NCBI GenBank assembly: GCA_009779195.1
Contig: WRET01000001.1
Location: forward strand, 62,001-126,000
DNA length: 64,000 nucleotides
Direction of reading: 5' to 3'
Origin: Micrococcales bacterium
GTDB taxonomy: Bacteria > Actinomycetota > Actinomycetes > Actinomycetales > Cellulomonadaceae
The notes under the pieces are model-generated. The model made no database searches. It was not told the DNA's origin and saw only the letters and a program-made list of their open reading frames with translations. Position numbers and translations under genes: made by a program. Shown here in pieces: positions 18,157 to 26,870 of the stretch; position 1 is the first letter of the stretch; every line of letters starts with the position of its first letter.

Positions 18157-20016
18157 CTACAGCCCGTCGATAACCGCAGCTGCGGCCTGCAACCACGCTT
18201 CGCGGGTGGCCGGGCGCAGCCCCGGCACGTCGACAGGGCCGCCGGAGACGAGGGCCTGGTCGAAGGGGACTTCGACGACGGTGCGGGTCAGGCCGCCGAA
18301 GTGCTGGCGCAGACGTTCGTGGAGGTCTTTCTCGGGCCGGCGTTCGGGGGAGGACAAGATCGTCACGGCTGACCGTACGACGTCGGCCAGGCCGGCGGCG
18401 CGCAGGGCTTCGACTGCCCAGGCTGCGGCTTGGGCGGAGTCTTCGCGGACGGTGGTGACGAGGACGAGCCGGTCGGCGGCCTCGACGGCGGCGCGCCAGT
18501 TCGACGCCCGGATGTTGTTGCCGGTGTCGATGACGATGGTCCGGTAGAACCGGGTGACCATGGCGTGCAGGTCGTTGAACGCGTGGGCGTCGACGAACGC
18601 GCCGGACGCGGCGTCGTCGTCGGAGGCGAGCACGTCGAACTGCTCGGTGCCTTGCGAGCGCATGTAGGGGCCGAGGTCGCCGACGCGAAGGTCGCCGAGG
18701 GCTTGGAGCTCGGGCAGGGCGGCGAGCAGGTCCAGGGCGGTGCCGCCGGACCCTTTGGCCGTCGACCGCCATCCGAGGGTGCCGTGGGTCTCGTTGTTGT
18801 CCCAGGCCAGGGCGTATCCGCCGCGCTGCTGGCCGAGGGTGGCGGCGAGCATGAGCGTGGTGGTGGTTTTGTGGACCCCGCCTTTGGGGTTGACCACGAC
18901 GATGGTGCGTGGTCCGTCCAGCGGACGCCGGATGGTTTCCATCGCGGCCAGGTGACGGCGTTCTTTCTCTCCGGGGCGCGGGGAGATCTTGCCGCCGGTC
19001 AGGATCCGGATCCAGGCGCGCGGCCCTTCGGTGGCCACTGCCTGTTGGCGGGTGCGGCGAGGGGCGAGCAGGTCTCCGAGGCTGGGTTCTGGGTCGGAGG
19101 CCGAGGAGGTGGCTGGCGCTGGTTCTGGGGTTGCCGGGTAGTCGGCGTAGTCCTTTTCGGCAGGCCGCGGCATCTCCTCGGAGGCGAACGCGACCGTCTC
19201 GGACAGGTCGACCGCCGGGTGGTACTCGGGGTCGTGGTCGGTCGCGGCGTCGGCGGCGGACGAGACGTATTCGGGTTCGTAGGTGCTGGTCGTGCTGTCG
19301 GCGGACGAGACGTACCCCGGTTCGTAGGTGCTGGTCGCGCTGTCGGCGGACGAGACGTACTCGGCTTCGTAGGTGCTGGTCGCGCTCTTGACCGACGAGA
19401 GGTACTCAGGTTCGTAGGTGCTGGTCGTGGCATCTGCGGACGTGTCCGCGGACGCCAGGTACTCGCTGGCTGGTGCCAGCTCGATGGACGGGCGGTACTC
19501 AGGTTCGTAGTCGGTCAGCAGGGCGTCTTCGATCGAACGTGCCACGCTCAGCGGCGGGGCGATCAGCTGCGGACCGGAGAAGGGTTGCCCCACGGCTGGT
19601 GACGTGCGGCCCCGGGCGGGCAGGGGTGCCGGTACAGGGGTGCTGGCTGGTGGTGCGACGATCTCGGGGACCGGCAAGGTGACCGGGGACGGCGAGACGA
19701 CGGGCACGGACGTTGGTGTGTCGTCGGGTGCCTCTTCGACCCGGCCGTCAGGGTGCACCAGCAGCATCCACGTCCCGTCGGGGTCGCGGACCTCGGCTGT
19801 CAGGGGTTGGCCAGCGGAGTCTGCGTGCGTGGCGATCCGCCCGGTGATCTGGGAGCCGACGTCAGCCATGTCGGAGCCCACGACGTCCTCGCGGACCCCG
19901 TCGATGGTGACGTACCCGGTACCGTCCGCACGCACCTCGGCGACGATCCCTGGTGCGCCAGGGTCCGGTGCGCCTGCGACGTCCGCGCCAGCCCCCTGTG
20001 TGCCGCTGTCAGCCAT
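18157..20016 (-). CDS. ParA/MinD-like ATPase with long repeat-containing N-terminal region
   Basis: 619 aa in three parts. Residues 1-130 form a small acidic domain ending in proline-rich sequence. Residues 130-350 are disordered and carry 15-residue repeats of the TYEPEYVSSADSATS type. Residues 375-619 form a MinD/ParA ATPase with a deviant Walker A, VVNPKGGVHKTTTTLML, then YALAWDNNETHGTLGWRS and IVIDTGNNIRASNWRAAVEA. The KGG-x-HKTT form (histidine for glycine) is typical of MinD-like proteins found near actinobacterial type VII secretion loci. No such locus is in the window, so it is an orphan. It might position a machine at the cell pole or septum; this is inference. Confidence 0.75.
   Translation of the reverse strand: MADSGTQGAGADVAGAPDPGAPGIVAEVRADGTGYVTIDGVREDVVGSDMADVGSQITGRIATHADSAGQPLTAEVRDPDGTWMLLVHPDGRVEEAPDDTPTSVPVVSPSPVTLPVPEIVAPPASTPVPAPLPARGRTSPAVGQPFSGPQLIAPPLSVARSIEDALLTDYEPEYRPSIELAPASEYLASADTSADATTSTYEPEYLSSVKSATSTYEAEYVSSADSATSTYEPGYVSSADSTTSTYEPEYVSSAADAATDHDPEYHPAVDLSETVAFASEEMPRPAEKDYADYPATPEPAPATSSASDPEPSLGDLLAPRRTRQQAVATEGPRAWIRILTGGKISPRPGEKERRHLAAMETIRRPLDGPRTIVVVNPKGGVHKTTTTLMLAATLGQQRGGYALAWDNNETHGTLGWRSTAKGSGGTALDLLAALPELQALGDLRVGDLGPYMRSQGTEQFDVLASDDDAASGAFVDAHAFNDLHAMVTRFYRTIVIDTGNNIRASNWRAAVEAADRLVLVTTVREDSAQAAAWAVEALRAAGLADVVRSAVTILSSPERRPEKDLHERLRQHFGGLTRTVVEVPFDQALVSGGPVDVPGLRPATREAWLQAAAAVIDGL
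19240..19430 (-). repeat. 45-bp tandem coding repeats in the ParA-like gene
   Basis: About four imperfect units of 45 bases encode 15-residue blocks, read on the minus strand as TYEPEYLSSVKSATS, TYEAEYVSSADSATS, TYEPGYVSSADSTTS and TYEPEYVSSAADAAT. Nucleotide identity between neighbours is high, so the copy number is likely to vary between strains. Confidence 0.8.
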
Positions 20017-20118
20017 GCTTCAGCCCTTCGTCTGGTTCTCCGTCCAGGACCATCTGCACGGAGCCACAAGTCGATTGCACCACGTCGCGCAACTCCGTGG
20101 TGACGTTTTGCCCAAGGG

Positions 20119-20559
20119 TCATCCCCACCAGTCGTCTCCAGTCTCGACTTCGACCCAGACTGTGTGCCCCACAGCTGGGTCGTCCAGCACGCCCCAGGAC
20201 TCGGCCAGCGCGTCCAGGATCGCCAGGACCGGCGGGCTCGGGTCGGACGAGTCACGCGCATCGTCGACCACCTCGACTCGGGCGGACTGCCCGTCGAAGC
20301 TGGCCCGGACGGTGACGTGCTCGGGGGAGCGTAGCAGGGCCTGGCCGACGAGCTCAGCGGTCAACAGCTCGACAACCTGGTTGGCCGATCCTCCGACCCC
20401 AGCTTCCCCGAGGGTGGACATCACCCAGTGCCGTGCGGTGCGTGCCGAAGACCGCTGTGGGTCGATGTGAATGCAGGCGTCAACCAGCACGGGGCGTCGC
20501 CGACGTCGTGCGTCACTTAGGTCGGGGACCTCAGACACGCCTCTAAGAGTGCCCGACAT
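20119..20559 (-). CDS. degenerate HATPase_c (anti-sigma/RsbW-like) protein
   Basis: 146 aa with the layout of actinobacterial RsbW-type ATP-binding proteins: SARTARHWVMSTLGEAG, then VELLTAELVGQALLRSP, VTVRASFDGQSARVEVVDDA, and a C-terminal LDALAESWGVLDDPAVGHTVWVEVE. The usual N-box asparagine (ELVTNAL) is replaced in ELVGQAL, and the GRGL nucleotide-lid glycines are lost. ATP binding is therefore doubtful, and the protein may act only as a binding partner. It lies 102 bases upstream of the ParA-like gene on the same strand. Confidence 0.65.
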   Translation of the reverse strand: MSGTLRGVSEVPDLSDARRRRRPVLVDACIHIDPQRSSARTARHWVMSTLGEAGVGGSANQVVELLTAELVGQALLRSPEHVTVRASFDGQSARVEVVDDARDSSDPSPPVLAILDALAESWGVLDDPAVGHTVWVEVETGDDWWG

Positions 20560-20607
20560 CGCTCTCGCGCGCTGGGCGTTCGCTCGGGAAAGAACCCAGA
20601 AGGGTGG

Positions 20608-21672
20608 TCAGCCGAACCACTCTACGAGCTGTCTGGTGAGGACTTCTTCGAAGGAATGGTCGTCGTGCTTGTCGGCGATCCACGCGGTGAACTGCCCGTT
20701 GACCAGCGCGTCTAGCTCTGCGCGACAGGTGTCGGGTTCACGTACGGCACGCAGCAGCAACGCCTCGGCCTCGTCGCGGGAGTGCCAGAAGAACGGATAT
20801 CCTTCAGGGACCAGCGCGTGCGCCCAACCAGCGTCCGGCAGGATCCCGATGACACCTGCGGCGAGCGCTTCGACGTACGCCAGCCCGTAGGACTCCTCGG
20901 TCGCGGTGGCCAAGAACGCCGTGGTGGACGCCAGAGCCTCCCAGTACGACCCGCGGGTGGCGGTCAACGGTCCGACCCACACCCAGTCCTTGGCCGACAC
21001 GCTCATCGCCAGCTCGGAGACCAGGTGCGACTCGTGCAGACGCATCTCCACACGGACCGGTACCTTCTTGTGCACCCGTTCGACCACGTCGAGGAACATC
21101 TTGGGCTGTTTGCGCTCGGACAGGTAGATCGCCGGGTACAGCACCACCGGTACGTCCGGTTCGTTGCGTTCTTGCACGTGGCCCACCCGGAACCCCAGGT
21201 TCACCCACGCGACCTGCGCTTCTGCTGCGACGGCGGGGGCGGTCCAGCGGTGGATGACCTCGCGCACCTCCGACGCGGTGCGTTCGGAGTTGGCGAAGGT
21301 GGGGAACAGGGCGAAGCTCAGCGCCTCGGTCAGCTGCGGGACTTTGTCGGCGTAGCGCGCGGTGGGTGCCCACTGGAAGTTCATGAGGGCTGGTTGCGGG
21401 CAGCAGCCGCGCAGGGTCCGCCACACTTCCATCGAGTCCAGCACGTCGAGGTTGACCACGACGGTGCTCTCAGCCTCGACGAACTCCAGCGGCACCTGGT
21501 CGAACCCGTCGCACCGCCGGGTCGCGGGGCCGACGAGCGTCGGGGCGAAACCGTTGTGGGCTCCTAGGCGCAGCAGCCGCCGCACGAGGGTCGCGCCTGC
21601 GTCGTGCCCGCCGACGCGTCCGTCGGGGTCGACGACGACCTGGTCCCACTTGATCGCCAGACGTTTCATCAC
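20608..21672 (-). CDS. GT-B glycosyltransferase
   Basis: 354-aa glycosyltransferase of the GT1/GT4 type. The N-terminal half has the acceptor-domain pattern GGHDAGATLVRRLLRLG. The C-terminal half has TATEESYGLAYVEALAAGVIGIL, equivalent to the E-x7-E nucleotide-sugar motif. The donor and acceptor are unknown. It starts at tandem ATGs that overlap the stop of the divergent pyrophosphatase gene, so the two are probably co-expressed. Confidence 0.75.
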   Translation of the reverse strand: MMKRLAIKWDQVVVDPDGRVGGHDAGATLVRRLLRLGAHNGFAPTLVGPATRRCDGFDQVPLEFVEAESTVVVNLDVLDSMEVWRTLRGCCPQPALMNFQWAPTARYADKVPQLTEALSFALFPTFANSERTASEVREVIHRWTAPAVAAEAQVAWVNLGFRVGHVQERNEPDVPVVLYPAIYLSERKQPKMFLDVVERVHKKVPVRVEMRLHESHLVSELAMSVSAKDWVWVGPLTATRGSYWEALASTTAFLATATEESYGLAYVEALAAGVIGILPDAGWAHALVPEGYPFFWHSRDEAEALLLRAVREPDTCRAELDALVNGQFTAWIADKHDDHSFEEVLTRQLVEWFG

Positions 21673-24344
21673 TGCTCCTGCTCTTCGCTCGTGGACGTGG
21701 CGCCCACATCAGCGGTGTCCACCGGCGGGTCCAGCCCTGGGCGCGGGCGCGGGATCGCGGGGTCTTGCCTGTGCGGGCGTGCCGGAGCGTCCGGAGCTGC
21801 GTCCTGCGCGCCCGCGGGTTCAGCAGGCTCGGCGGGCAGGCCCCCAGACTGGCCCACGCCGCCGCGGATCCGCATCCCGTAGAACGACCGGTGCACGAAG
21901 AACGCCGAGACCACGAAGAACACCCCGGCGAGCACGTGCACGAGCGTGCCGCGGCCCTGCCCGGTGAGGCTCACCGCGAGCTCGACAGCCAGGAGCCCGA
22001 ACAGCGTCGTGAACTTGATGACGGGGTTGAGGGCCACCGACGAGGTGTCTTTGTACGGGTCGCCGACGGTGTCGCCGACGATCGTCGCGTCGTGCAGGGC
22101 GGTGCCTTTGGCGTGCAGGTCGACCTCGACGACCTTCTTGGCGTTGTCCCACGCACCCCCGGCGTTGGCCATGAAGATCGCCTGGTACAGGCCGAACACC
22201 GCGATGGACACCAGGTATCCGATGAAGAAGTACGGTTCGACGAACGCGAACGACAGCGTCGCGAAGAACACGGCCAAGAACATCGTGAGCATGCCCTGCT
22301 GGGCGTACTGGGTGCAGATGTCGACCACACGCCGCGAGTCGGCCTCGCTGGCTTTGGTCACCCCGTCGAGCTTGATGTTGTCCTTGATGAACTCCACCGC
22401 CCGGTATGACCCTGTGGTCACCGCCTGGATCGACGCGCCGGTGAACCAGTAGACCACCGCACCGCCGCTGACCAGCCCGAGCAGGAACGGAGGGTGCAGC
22501 AGCGACAGGTTGTCCAGGTTGCGTGTCAGGCCGTCGGTCAGCGACATGACGATCGAGAAGATCATCGTCGTCGCCCCGACGACTGCTGTGCCGATGAGCA
22601 CAGGTTTGGCGGTGGCCTTGAAGGTGTTGCCCGCCCCGTCGTTCTCTTCGAGCATGAGCTTGGCGGCGCTCCAGGCAGGTTCGATGCCGTACTCGGTGCG
22701 CAGCTCGGCGTCGATGTCTGGGACCTCTTCGATGAGCGACAGCTCGTACACCGACTGCGCGTTGTCGGTGACCGGGCCGTAGGAGTCCACGGCGATCGTC
22801 ACCGGACCCATACCCAAGAAACCGAACGCGACCAGGCCGAACGCGAACACCGCCGGGGCGGTCATCAGCGCGTCCAACCCTTGTTCGCTGATGAGGAACG
22901 CACCGCCCATGAGGCTGACGATCGCCGCCCCCAGCCAGTACCCGGAGAAGTTGCCCGCGACCAGCCCAGACAAGATGTTCAGGCTGGGTCCGCCCTCGCG
23001 GGAGGATTTGACCACCTCGCGCACGTGCTTGGACGAGGTGGAGGTGAACACCTTGACCAGCTCGGGGATCAGAGCCCCGGCGAGCGTGCCGCACGAGACG
23101 ATGGTGGCCAGCTTCCACCATGTCCCGTTGGCCAGGTCGCCAAGCGCCATGCGCGAGGTGAGGTATGTGAGCGCGATCGATGTCGCGGAGGTGACCCAGA
23201 CCAGCTGGGTGAGGGGCTGCTCGAAATCCATCCGTTCGGCACCGCGGTACCGGCGGACCACCACCAGGTCGTTGACCAGGTACGAGGCGGCCGAGGCGAT
23301 GAGCATGACCGCACGTACCGTGAACAGCCACACCAGCAACGTCGCCTGGACCACCGGGTCGTGCACACCCAGCAGCACGAACGTCACCAGCGCCACCCCG
23401 GTCACCCCGTAGGTCTCGAACCCGTCGGCTGAGGGGCCTACGGAGTCGCCGGCGTTGTCACCGGTGCAGTCGGCGATCACCCCAGGGTTGCGCGCGTCGT
23501 CTTCTTTGATCTTGAACGCGATCTTCATCAGGTCTGAGCCGATATCGGCGATCTTGGTGAAGATCCCCCCGGCGATACGCAGCGCGGAGGCGCCCAGCGA
23601 CTCGCCGATCGCGAACCCGATGAAACACGCCCCGGCCAGGTCTGCGGGTAGCCACAGCAAGATGACCAGCATCATCGCCAGCTCGGTGGAGATCAGCACC
23701 ATGCCGATGCTCATCCCTGAACGCATGGGGATGCGGTGGACGGGTAGCGGTTTGCCGGCCAGCGCCGCGTGGGCGGTGCGTGAGTTGGCGAAGGTGTTGA
23801 CCCGGATCCCGAACCACGCCACACCGTAGGAGCCGGCCATCCCCAGCATCGAGAACGCGATGATGACGGTCACACGCCCCCAGGTGAACCCCACCAGCGC
23901 CCGGTAGTACACGACGATGACCGTGGCGATGAACACCCACAAGGTCAGCAGGAAACGTCCTTGGCGTACCAGGTACGTCTGGCAGGTGGAGTAGATGAGC
24001 TCGGAGACTTCGCGCATCGACGGGTGCACCGGCAGCTTGCGCAGCCCCACGAACGTCGCCACGCCGAAACCCAGCCCTGTCAGGCACACGACCAGGCCCA
24101 GCGTCAGCACCAGACGTCCTGACACCCCGCCTGCCAACGACACCGCTGACAGGTCCGGCAGGACCAGCGCCGCCTCGCCGCCGTGGGTCTGGTGCTCGCC
24201 GCCGCTCTCGGCGGCGCACCCTGTCAGCAGCAGTGCCACAGCGGCGGCCGCTCCTAGCAGGGACCGTCGTCTGCGACGGGTCGTCTCGGTCGCCCCAGCG
24301 CTGGCAGTCAGGTGCTTGTGCACGTCGGTCTCCCAAAGAGCCAC
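21669..24344 (-). CDS. hppA: divergent membrane-bound proton-pumping pyrophosphatase with lipobox-like N terminus
   Basis: About 891 aa from a GTG at 24344 that follows AGGGGGG at eight bases. It has many membrane helices and the pyrophosphatase signatures GGIFTKIADIGSDLMKI, AGNTFKATAKP, NAGGAWDNAKK and IVGDTVGDPYKDTSSVALN. The catalytic DNVGDxxG motif is the variant GDNAGDSVGPSADGFETYG, which marks a divergent branch of the family, separate from the canonical gene at 56.9 kb. The N terminus is unusual: RRRRR, a hydrophobic run and LLLTGCAAE, which resembles a lipoprotein signal with cysteine 43. Ion specificity cannot be read by eye; a Na+-regulated proton-pump subfamily with this kind of motif is known. 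An in-frame extension to 24716 is not supported. Confidence 0.85.
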   Translation of the reverse strand: MALWETDVHKHLTASAGATETTRRRRRSLLGAAAAVALLLTGCAAESGGEHQTHGGEAALVLPDLSAVSLAGGVSGRLVLTLGLVVCLTGLGFGVATFVGLRKLPVHPSMREVSELIYSTCQTYLVRQGRFLLTLWVFIATVIVVYYRALVGFTWGRVTVIIAFSMLGMAGSYGVAWFGIRVNTFANSRTAHAALAGKPLPVHRIPMRSGMSIGMVLISTELAMMLVILLWLPADLAGACFIGFAIGESLGASALRIAGGIFTKIADIGSDLMKIAFKIKEDDARNPGVIADCTGDNAGDSVGPSADGFETYGVTGVALVTFVLLGVHDPVVQATLLVWLFTVRAVMLIASAASYLVNDLVVVRRYRGAERMDFEQPLTQLVWVTSATSIALTYLTSRMALGDLANGTWWKLATIVSCGTLAGALIPELVKVFTSTSSKHVREVVKSSREGGPSLNILSGLVAGNFSGYWLGAAIVSLMGGAFLISEQGLDALMTAPAVFAFGLVAFGFLGMGPVTIAVDSYGPVTDNAQSVYELSLIEEVPDIDAELRTEYGIEPAWSAAKLMLEENDGAGNTFKATAKPVLIGTAVVGATTMIFSIVMSLTDGLTRNLDNLSLLHPPFLLGLVSGGAVVYWFTGASIQAVTTGSYRAVEFIKDNIKLDGVTKASEADSRRVVDICTQYAQQGMLTMFLAVFFATLSFAFVEPYFFIGYLVSIAVFGLYQAIFMANAGGAWDNAKKVVEVDLHAKGTALHDATIVGDTVGDPYKDTSSVALNPVIKFTTLFGLLAVELAVSLTGQGRGTLVHVLAGVFFVVSAFFVHRSFYGMRIRGGVGQSGGLPAEPAEPAGAQDAAPDAPARPHRQDPAIPRPRPGLDPPVDTADVGATSTSEEQEQ

Positions 24345-24650
24345 GTCGTCGTCCCCCCTCCCGTCGGCAGGTCGCAGGCGTCGATTAGGACCCGGACGAA
24401 CCGGTCTTGACAATCTGTCACTTCGTTCCTGGGGGTGCTCATACGCATCTGCGTGGCTGGTCAGGCGGGTGCACAACGTCATCGGCGCTGTCCGTCCCAT
24501 GTGTGCTGGCGGTTGGGCAGCGGGTGAAAACGGCTCCCGAGACAGGTATGCAGAGCTGTGGTCGCCGTGCTTGGGGCCGACGTCGTCCAGCCTGAGCAGC
24601 GACCTGCTGATCGTCCGCGACCGTCGCGCCGCGGAGGTGTAGCCAGTCCT

Positions 24651-24674
24651 GGCGACGGTTCTCCGTCGCCTTTC
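24651..24674 (+). terminator. stem-loop followed by TTTC
   Basis: GGCGACGG and CCGTCGCC pair perfectly around TTCT, with TTTC directly after. This is the shape of a Rho-independent terminator reading rightward, yet no coding gene precedes it on this strand. Confidence 0.45.
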
Positions 24675-24733
24675 GCAGCTCAGGTGGGGGCGTGGGAACA
24701 AGCCTGTGCTCCCCACTTGCTACGTCGCTGAGT

Positions 24734-24780
24734 CACGCGGTGAGAGCTGATCATCGGCTCTCACCGCGTGGCTCGCTTTT
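24734..24780 (+). terminator. 14-bp stem-loop with nearby T-run upstream of ispH
   Basis: CACGCGGTGAGAGC and its exact complement close a nine-base loop. GCTCGC and then TTTT follow. It lies about 60 bases ahead of ispH, so it could be a terminator for an upstream transcript or an attenuator in the ispH leader. Confidence 0.5.
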
Positions 24781-24839
24781 GTGGGTGTTGACAGTCCCTG
24801 CGTGCCCGGCAGCGGGTGGGCCTTTCGTAGACTGGGGGA

Positions 24840-25817
24840 GTGGACGAGGGCAAGCAGGTGCTGGTCGCGGCGCCGCGTGGGTACTGCGCGGGGGTCGACC
24901 GGGCGGTCGTGGCGGTGGAACGGGCGCTGGAGATGTACGGGCCGCCGGTGTACGTGCGCAAGGAGATCGTGCACAACCGGCACGTCGTGGCGACGCTGGC
25001 CGACCGTGGCGCCGTGTTCGTCGACGAGGTCGACGACGTGCCGGCCGGGGCACGGGTGGTGTTCTCTGCGCACGGGGTCTCTCCGGCGGTGCGAGCACGG
25101 GCGTCCGCGCGGGGTCTGCGGACGATCGACGCCACCTGCCCGTTGGTGACCAAGGTCCACAAAGAGGCAGTGCGGTTCGCCAGCCAGGGCCTGGACATCT
25201 TGCTCATCGGGCACGCAGGCCACGAAGAGGTCGAAGGCACCCAGGGGGAGGCCCCCGACCACGTGCACGTCGTCGACACCGGTCAGGCCACGGGCCCGGA
25301 CGCCGAGCAGGCCGTGGTGGACCAGGTGACCGTCCGCGACCCCGACAAGGTCATCTGGATCTCGCAGACCACGCTGTCGGTGGACGAGACCACGCAGACC
25401 GTCGCCCGTCTGCGCCGCCGTTTCCCCAACCTCGCCGACCCCCCCTCAGACGACATCTGCTACGCCACCCAGAACCGCCAGGTCGCGGTCAAAGCCATGG
25501 CCCCACGCTGCGACGTGGTCATCGTCGTCGGTTCGGCCAACTCGTCGAACTCGGTCCGTCTCGTCGAGGTCGCCCGCGAAGCCGGCGCCCGCGCCTACCG
25601 CGTGGACACCGCCGACGAGGTCAACCCCACCTGGCTCGAAGGCGCGACGACCGTCGGCGTCACCTCCGGCGCCTCAGTCCCTGACGTCCTGGTCACCGAG
25701 CTCCTCTCCGTCCTGGCCACCCACGGTTTCGCCGATGTCGAAGAAGTCCGCACCACCACCGAGTCCCTCCGCTTCGCCCTCCCCCACGAGCTACGCCCCG
25801 ACCCCTCAGACCCCTGA
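24840..25817 (+). CDS. ispH: 4-hydroxy-3-methylbut-2-enyl diphosphate reductase IspH
   Basis: Last step of the non-mevalonate isoprenoid pathway, making IPP and DMAPP from HMBPP. The three cysteines that hold the iron-sulfur cluster are C16 ([13 protein letters not shown]), C100 ([11 protein letters not shown]) and C207 ([11 protein letters not shown]). Also visible are VFSAHGVS and the active-site GSANSSNS. It is 325 aa with a GTG start at 24840. In related actinobacteria ispH is usually close to xseA/xseB on the opposite strand. Here about 8 kb of accessory DNA separates them. Confidence 0.96.
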   Translation: MDEGKQVLVAAPRGYCAGVDRAVVAVERALEMYGPPVYVRKEIVHNRHVVATLADRGAVFVDEVDDVPAGARVVFSAHGVSPAVRARASARGLRTIDATCPLVTKVHKEAVRFASQGLDILLIGHAGHEEVEGTQGEAPDHVHVVDTGQATGPDAEQAVVDQVTVRDPDKVIWISQTTLSVDETTQTVARLRRRFPNLADPPSDDICYATQNRQVAVKAMAPRCDVVIVVGSANSSNSVRLVEVAREAGARAYRVDTADEVNPTWLEGATTVGVTSGASVPDVLVTELLSVLATHGFADVEEVRTTTESLRFALPHELRPDPSDP

Positions 25818-25848
25818 CCCGCCCGAGAGCCGGTCCGTGCCACGACCA

Positions 25849-25912
25849 CGTTCACTTTGGTCGAGACCGTTCACCATTGTGAACGGTCTCGACCACGATG
25901 AACGAGGTCGTC
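25849..25912. repeat. dispersed palindromic repeat, copy 1 (16-bp perfect stem)
   Basis: A 16-bp perfect stem (25859-25874 with 25879-25894) around CATT is extended outward with a few mismatches and ends in GAACGAGGTCGT. The same sequence core (GGTCGAGACCG, TCACCAT, CGGTCTCGACC) recurs at 33597-33662. It lies 31 bases after ispH and may also terminate that transcript. Confidence 0.8.
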
Positions 25913-26022
25913 AGGGAGGTCGGGCGCAACCGACGCCGCGAGGCGCCCCGCCCGGTTAGCTGGCGCTGGGGTAGGACAACTTCGCCTGTTCCGGGGGCCA
26001 GGTCATGAGGTCTCCGGTGTGC

Positions 26023-26038
26023 TATCATACTATTGATA
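26023..26038 (+). promoter_or_regulatory. operator/promoter patch of the FitAB-type operon
   Basis: TATCA and TGATA form a 5-bp inverted repeat with a six-base spacer in an AT-rich island, overlapping a -10-like TATCAT. It sits 20 bases before the antitoxin start, the usual place for autoregulation of a toxin-antitoxin operon. Confidence 0.5.
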
Positions 26039-26058
26039 TCGATCTGGAGGTGGTCCGC

Positions 26059-26289
26059 GTGGAACAGGTTCTTATCCGCAACCTGCCCGACGGGACGAAG
26101 TCGAGCCTGCGAGCCCGCGCGGCCCGCAACCACCGATCGGTCGAGGCGGAGGCCCGTACGATCCTCACCGCTGCGCTCGCCGCGCCCGAGCAGACGCTCG
26201 TCGACCTGCTCGTCGACCCGCGCCCCGAGGCCGACTTCGACTGGCATCCCGAACCCATCCGGTTCGAGGTCCGCGAGGTCGATTTCTGA
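26059..26289 (+). CDS. FitA-like ribbon-helix-helix antitoxin
   Basis: 76 aa. The N terminus MEQVLIRNLPDGTKSSLR followed by ARAARNHRSVEAEARTILT is the Arc/FitA pattern for DNA binding. The acidic C-terminal tail (DPRPEADFDWHPEPIRF) would wrap the toxin. I choose the GTG at 26059 because GGAGGT lies seven bases upstream. A longer frame from 26005 has no ribosome site. The stop and the toxin ATG share one base (TGATG), so the two are co-translated. Confidence 0.85.
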   Translation: MEQVLIRNLPDGTKSSLRARAARNHRSVEAEARTILTAALAAPEQTLVDLLVDPRPEADFDWHPEPIRFEVREVDF

Positions 26290-26708
26290 TGTACGTGCTG
26301 GACACCAATGTCATCTCTGCTGTCCGCGTGCCAGGGCGAGAGCCGAAGGTCGAAGCTTGGCTCCGCAGCGTCCCGCTGGTCGACCAGTACACGACCGCGC
26401 TGACACTGGGAGAGATCGAGCAGGGCGTACGCAGGAAGGAACGCGACGACCCGCGCACCGGAGCGATCCTCCGCGAGTGGTTCGAGGCTCAGGTCCTGCC
26501 CGCCTTCTCAACGTCAGGTCGCGTGCTCGCGTTCGACGCGCGAGCCGCCCGGATCTACGGCCGGTACCCGGTCCCCGAGAACGCCCCTGCCAACGACGCC
26601 CTCATCGCAGCGGTCGCCGAGGCAAACGGCATGACCGTCGTCACCCGGAACGTCCGGCACTTCGCACCGCTCGGCGTCCGCTGCCTCAACCCGTTCGACG
26701 ACTTCTAG
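26289..26708 (+). CDS. FitB/VapC-like PIN-domain toxin
   Basis: 139-aa PIN-domain ribonuclease. The acidic residues expected for the metal site are visible: D5 in YVLDTNVIS, E42 in TLGEIEQGV, the aspartate in ANDALIAAVAEANG, and a final aspartate-type position near TRNVRHF. It is typical of toxins that cleave tRNA or other structured RNA and are held in check by the upstream antitoxin. The pair looks complete. Confidence 0.88.
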   Translation: MYVLDTNVISAVRVPGREPKVEAWLRSVPLVDQYTTALTLGEIEQGVRRKERDDPRTGAILREWFEAQVLPAFSTSGRVLAFDARAARIYGRYPVPENAPANDALIAAVAEANGMTVVTRNVRHFAPLGVRCLNPFDDF

Positions 26709-26870
26709 TGGGGCGTAATCGATATCCACGCGGCGTTGTCGATTCGAGCGGCCGCAGCGCTGCTGCGACTCTTCTCCTCCTTGCGCCGCATCCCGCCAGC
26801 ACCACATCTGTCAAGGCATATCGATTTCGTCTTACTAGTCGTGTAAGAGTGCTTGCTACACTGCTTTCTT

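Larger units (their letters stand above)
24345..24839. other. intergenic region with two strong hairpins and a TGACA/TGTCA palindrome
   Basis: Nearly 500 bases lie between two divergent genes. The contents are TTGACA at 24407 overlapping the palindrome TGACA-ATC-TGTCA (24408-24420), a perfect 8-bp stem-loop at 24651-24670 followed by TTTC, and a 14-bp stem-loop at 24734-24770. No protein-coding frame is convincing. A small plus-strand transcript ending at 24670 is possible but unproven. Confidence 0.4.

Noticed and set aside
24345..24716. In-frame N-terminal extension of the divergent pyrophosphatase to 24716
   Set aside because: It adds about 124 residues of low-complexity, arginine/serine-rich sequence with no ribosome site. 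The GTG at 24344 has a strong one.
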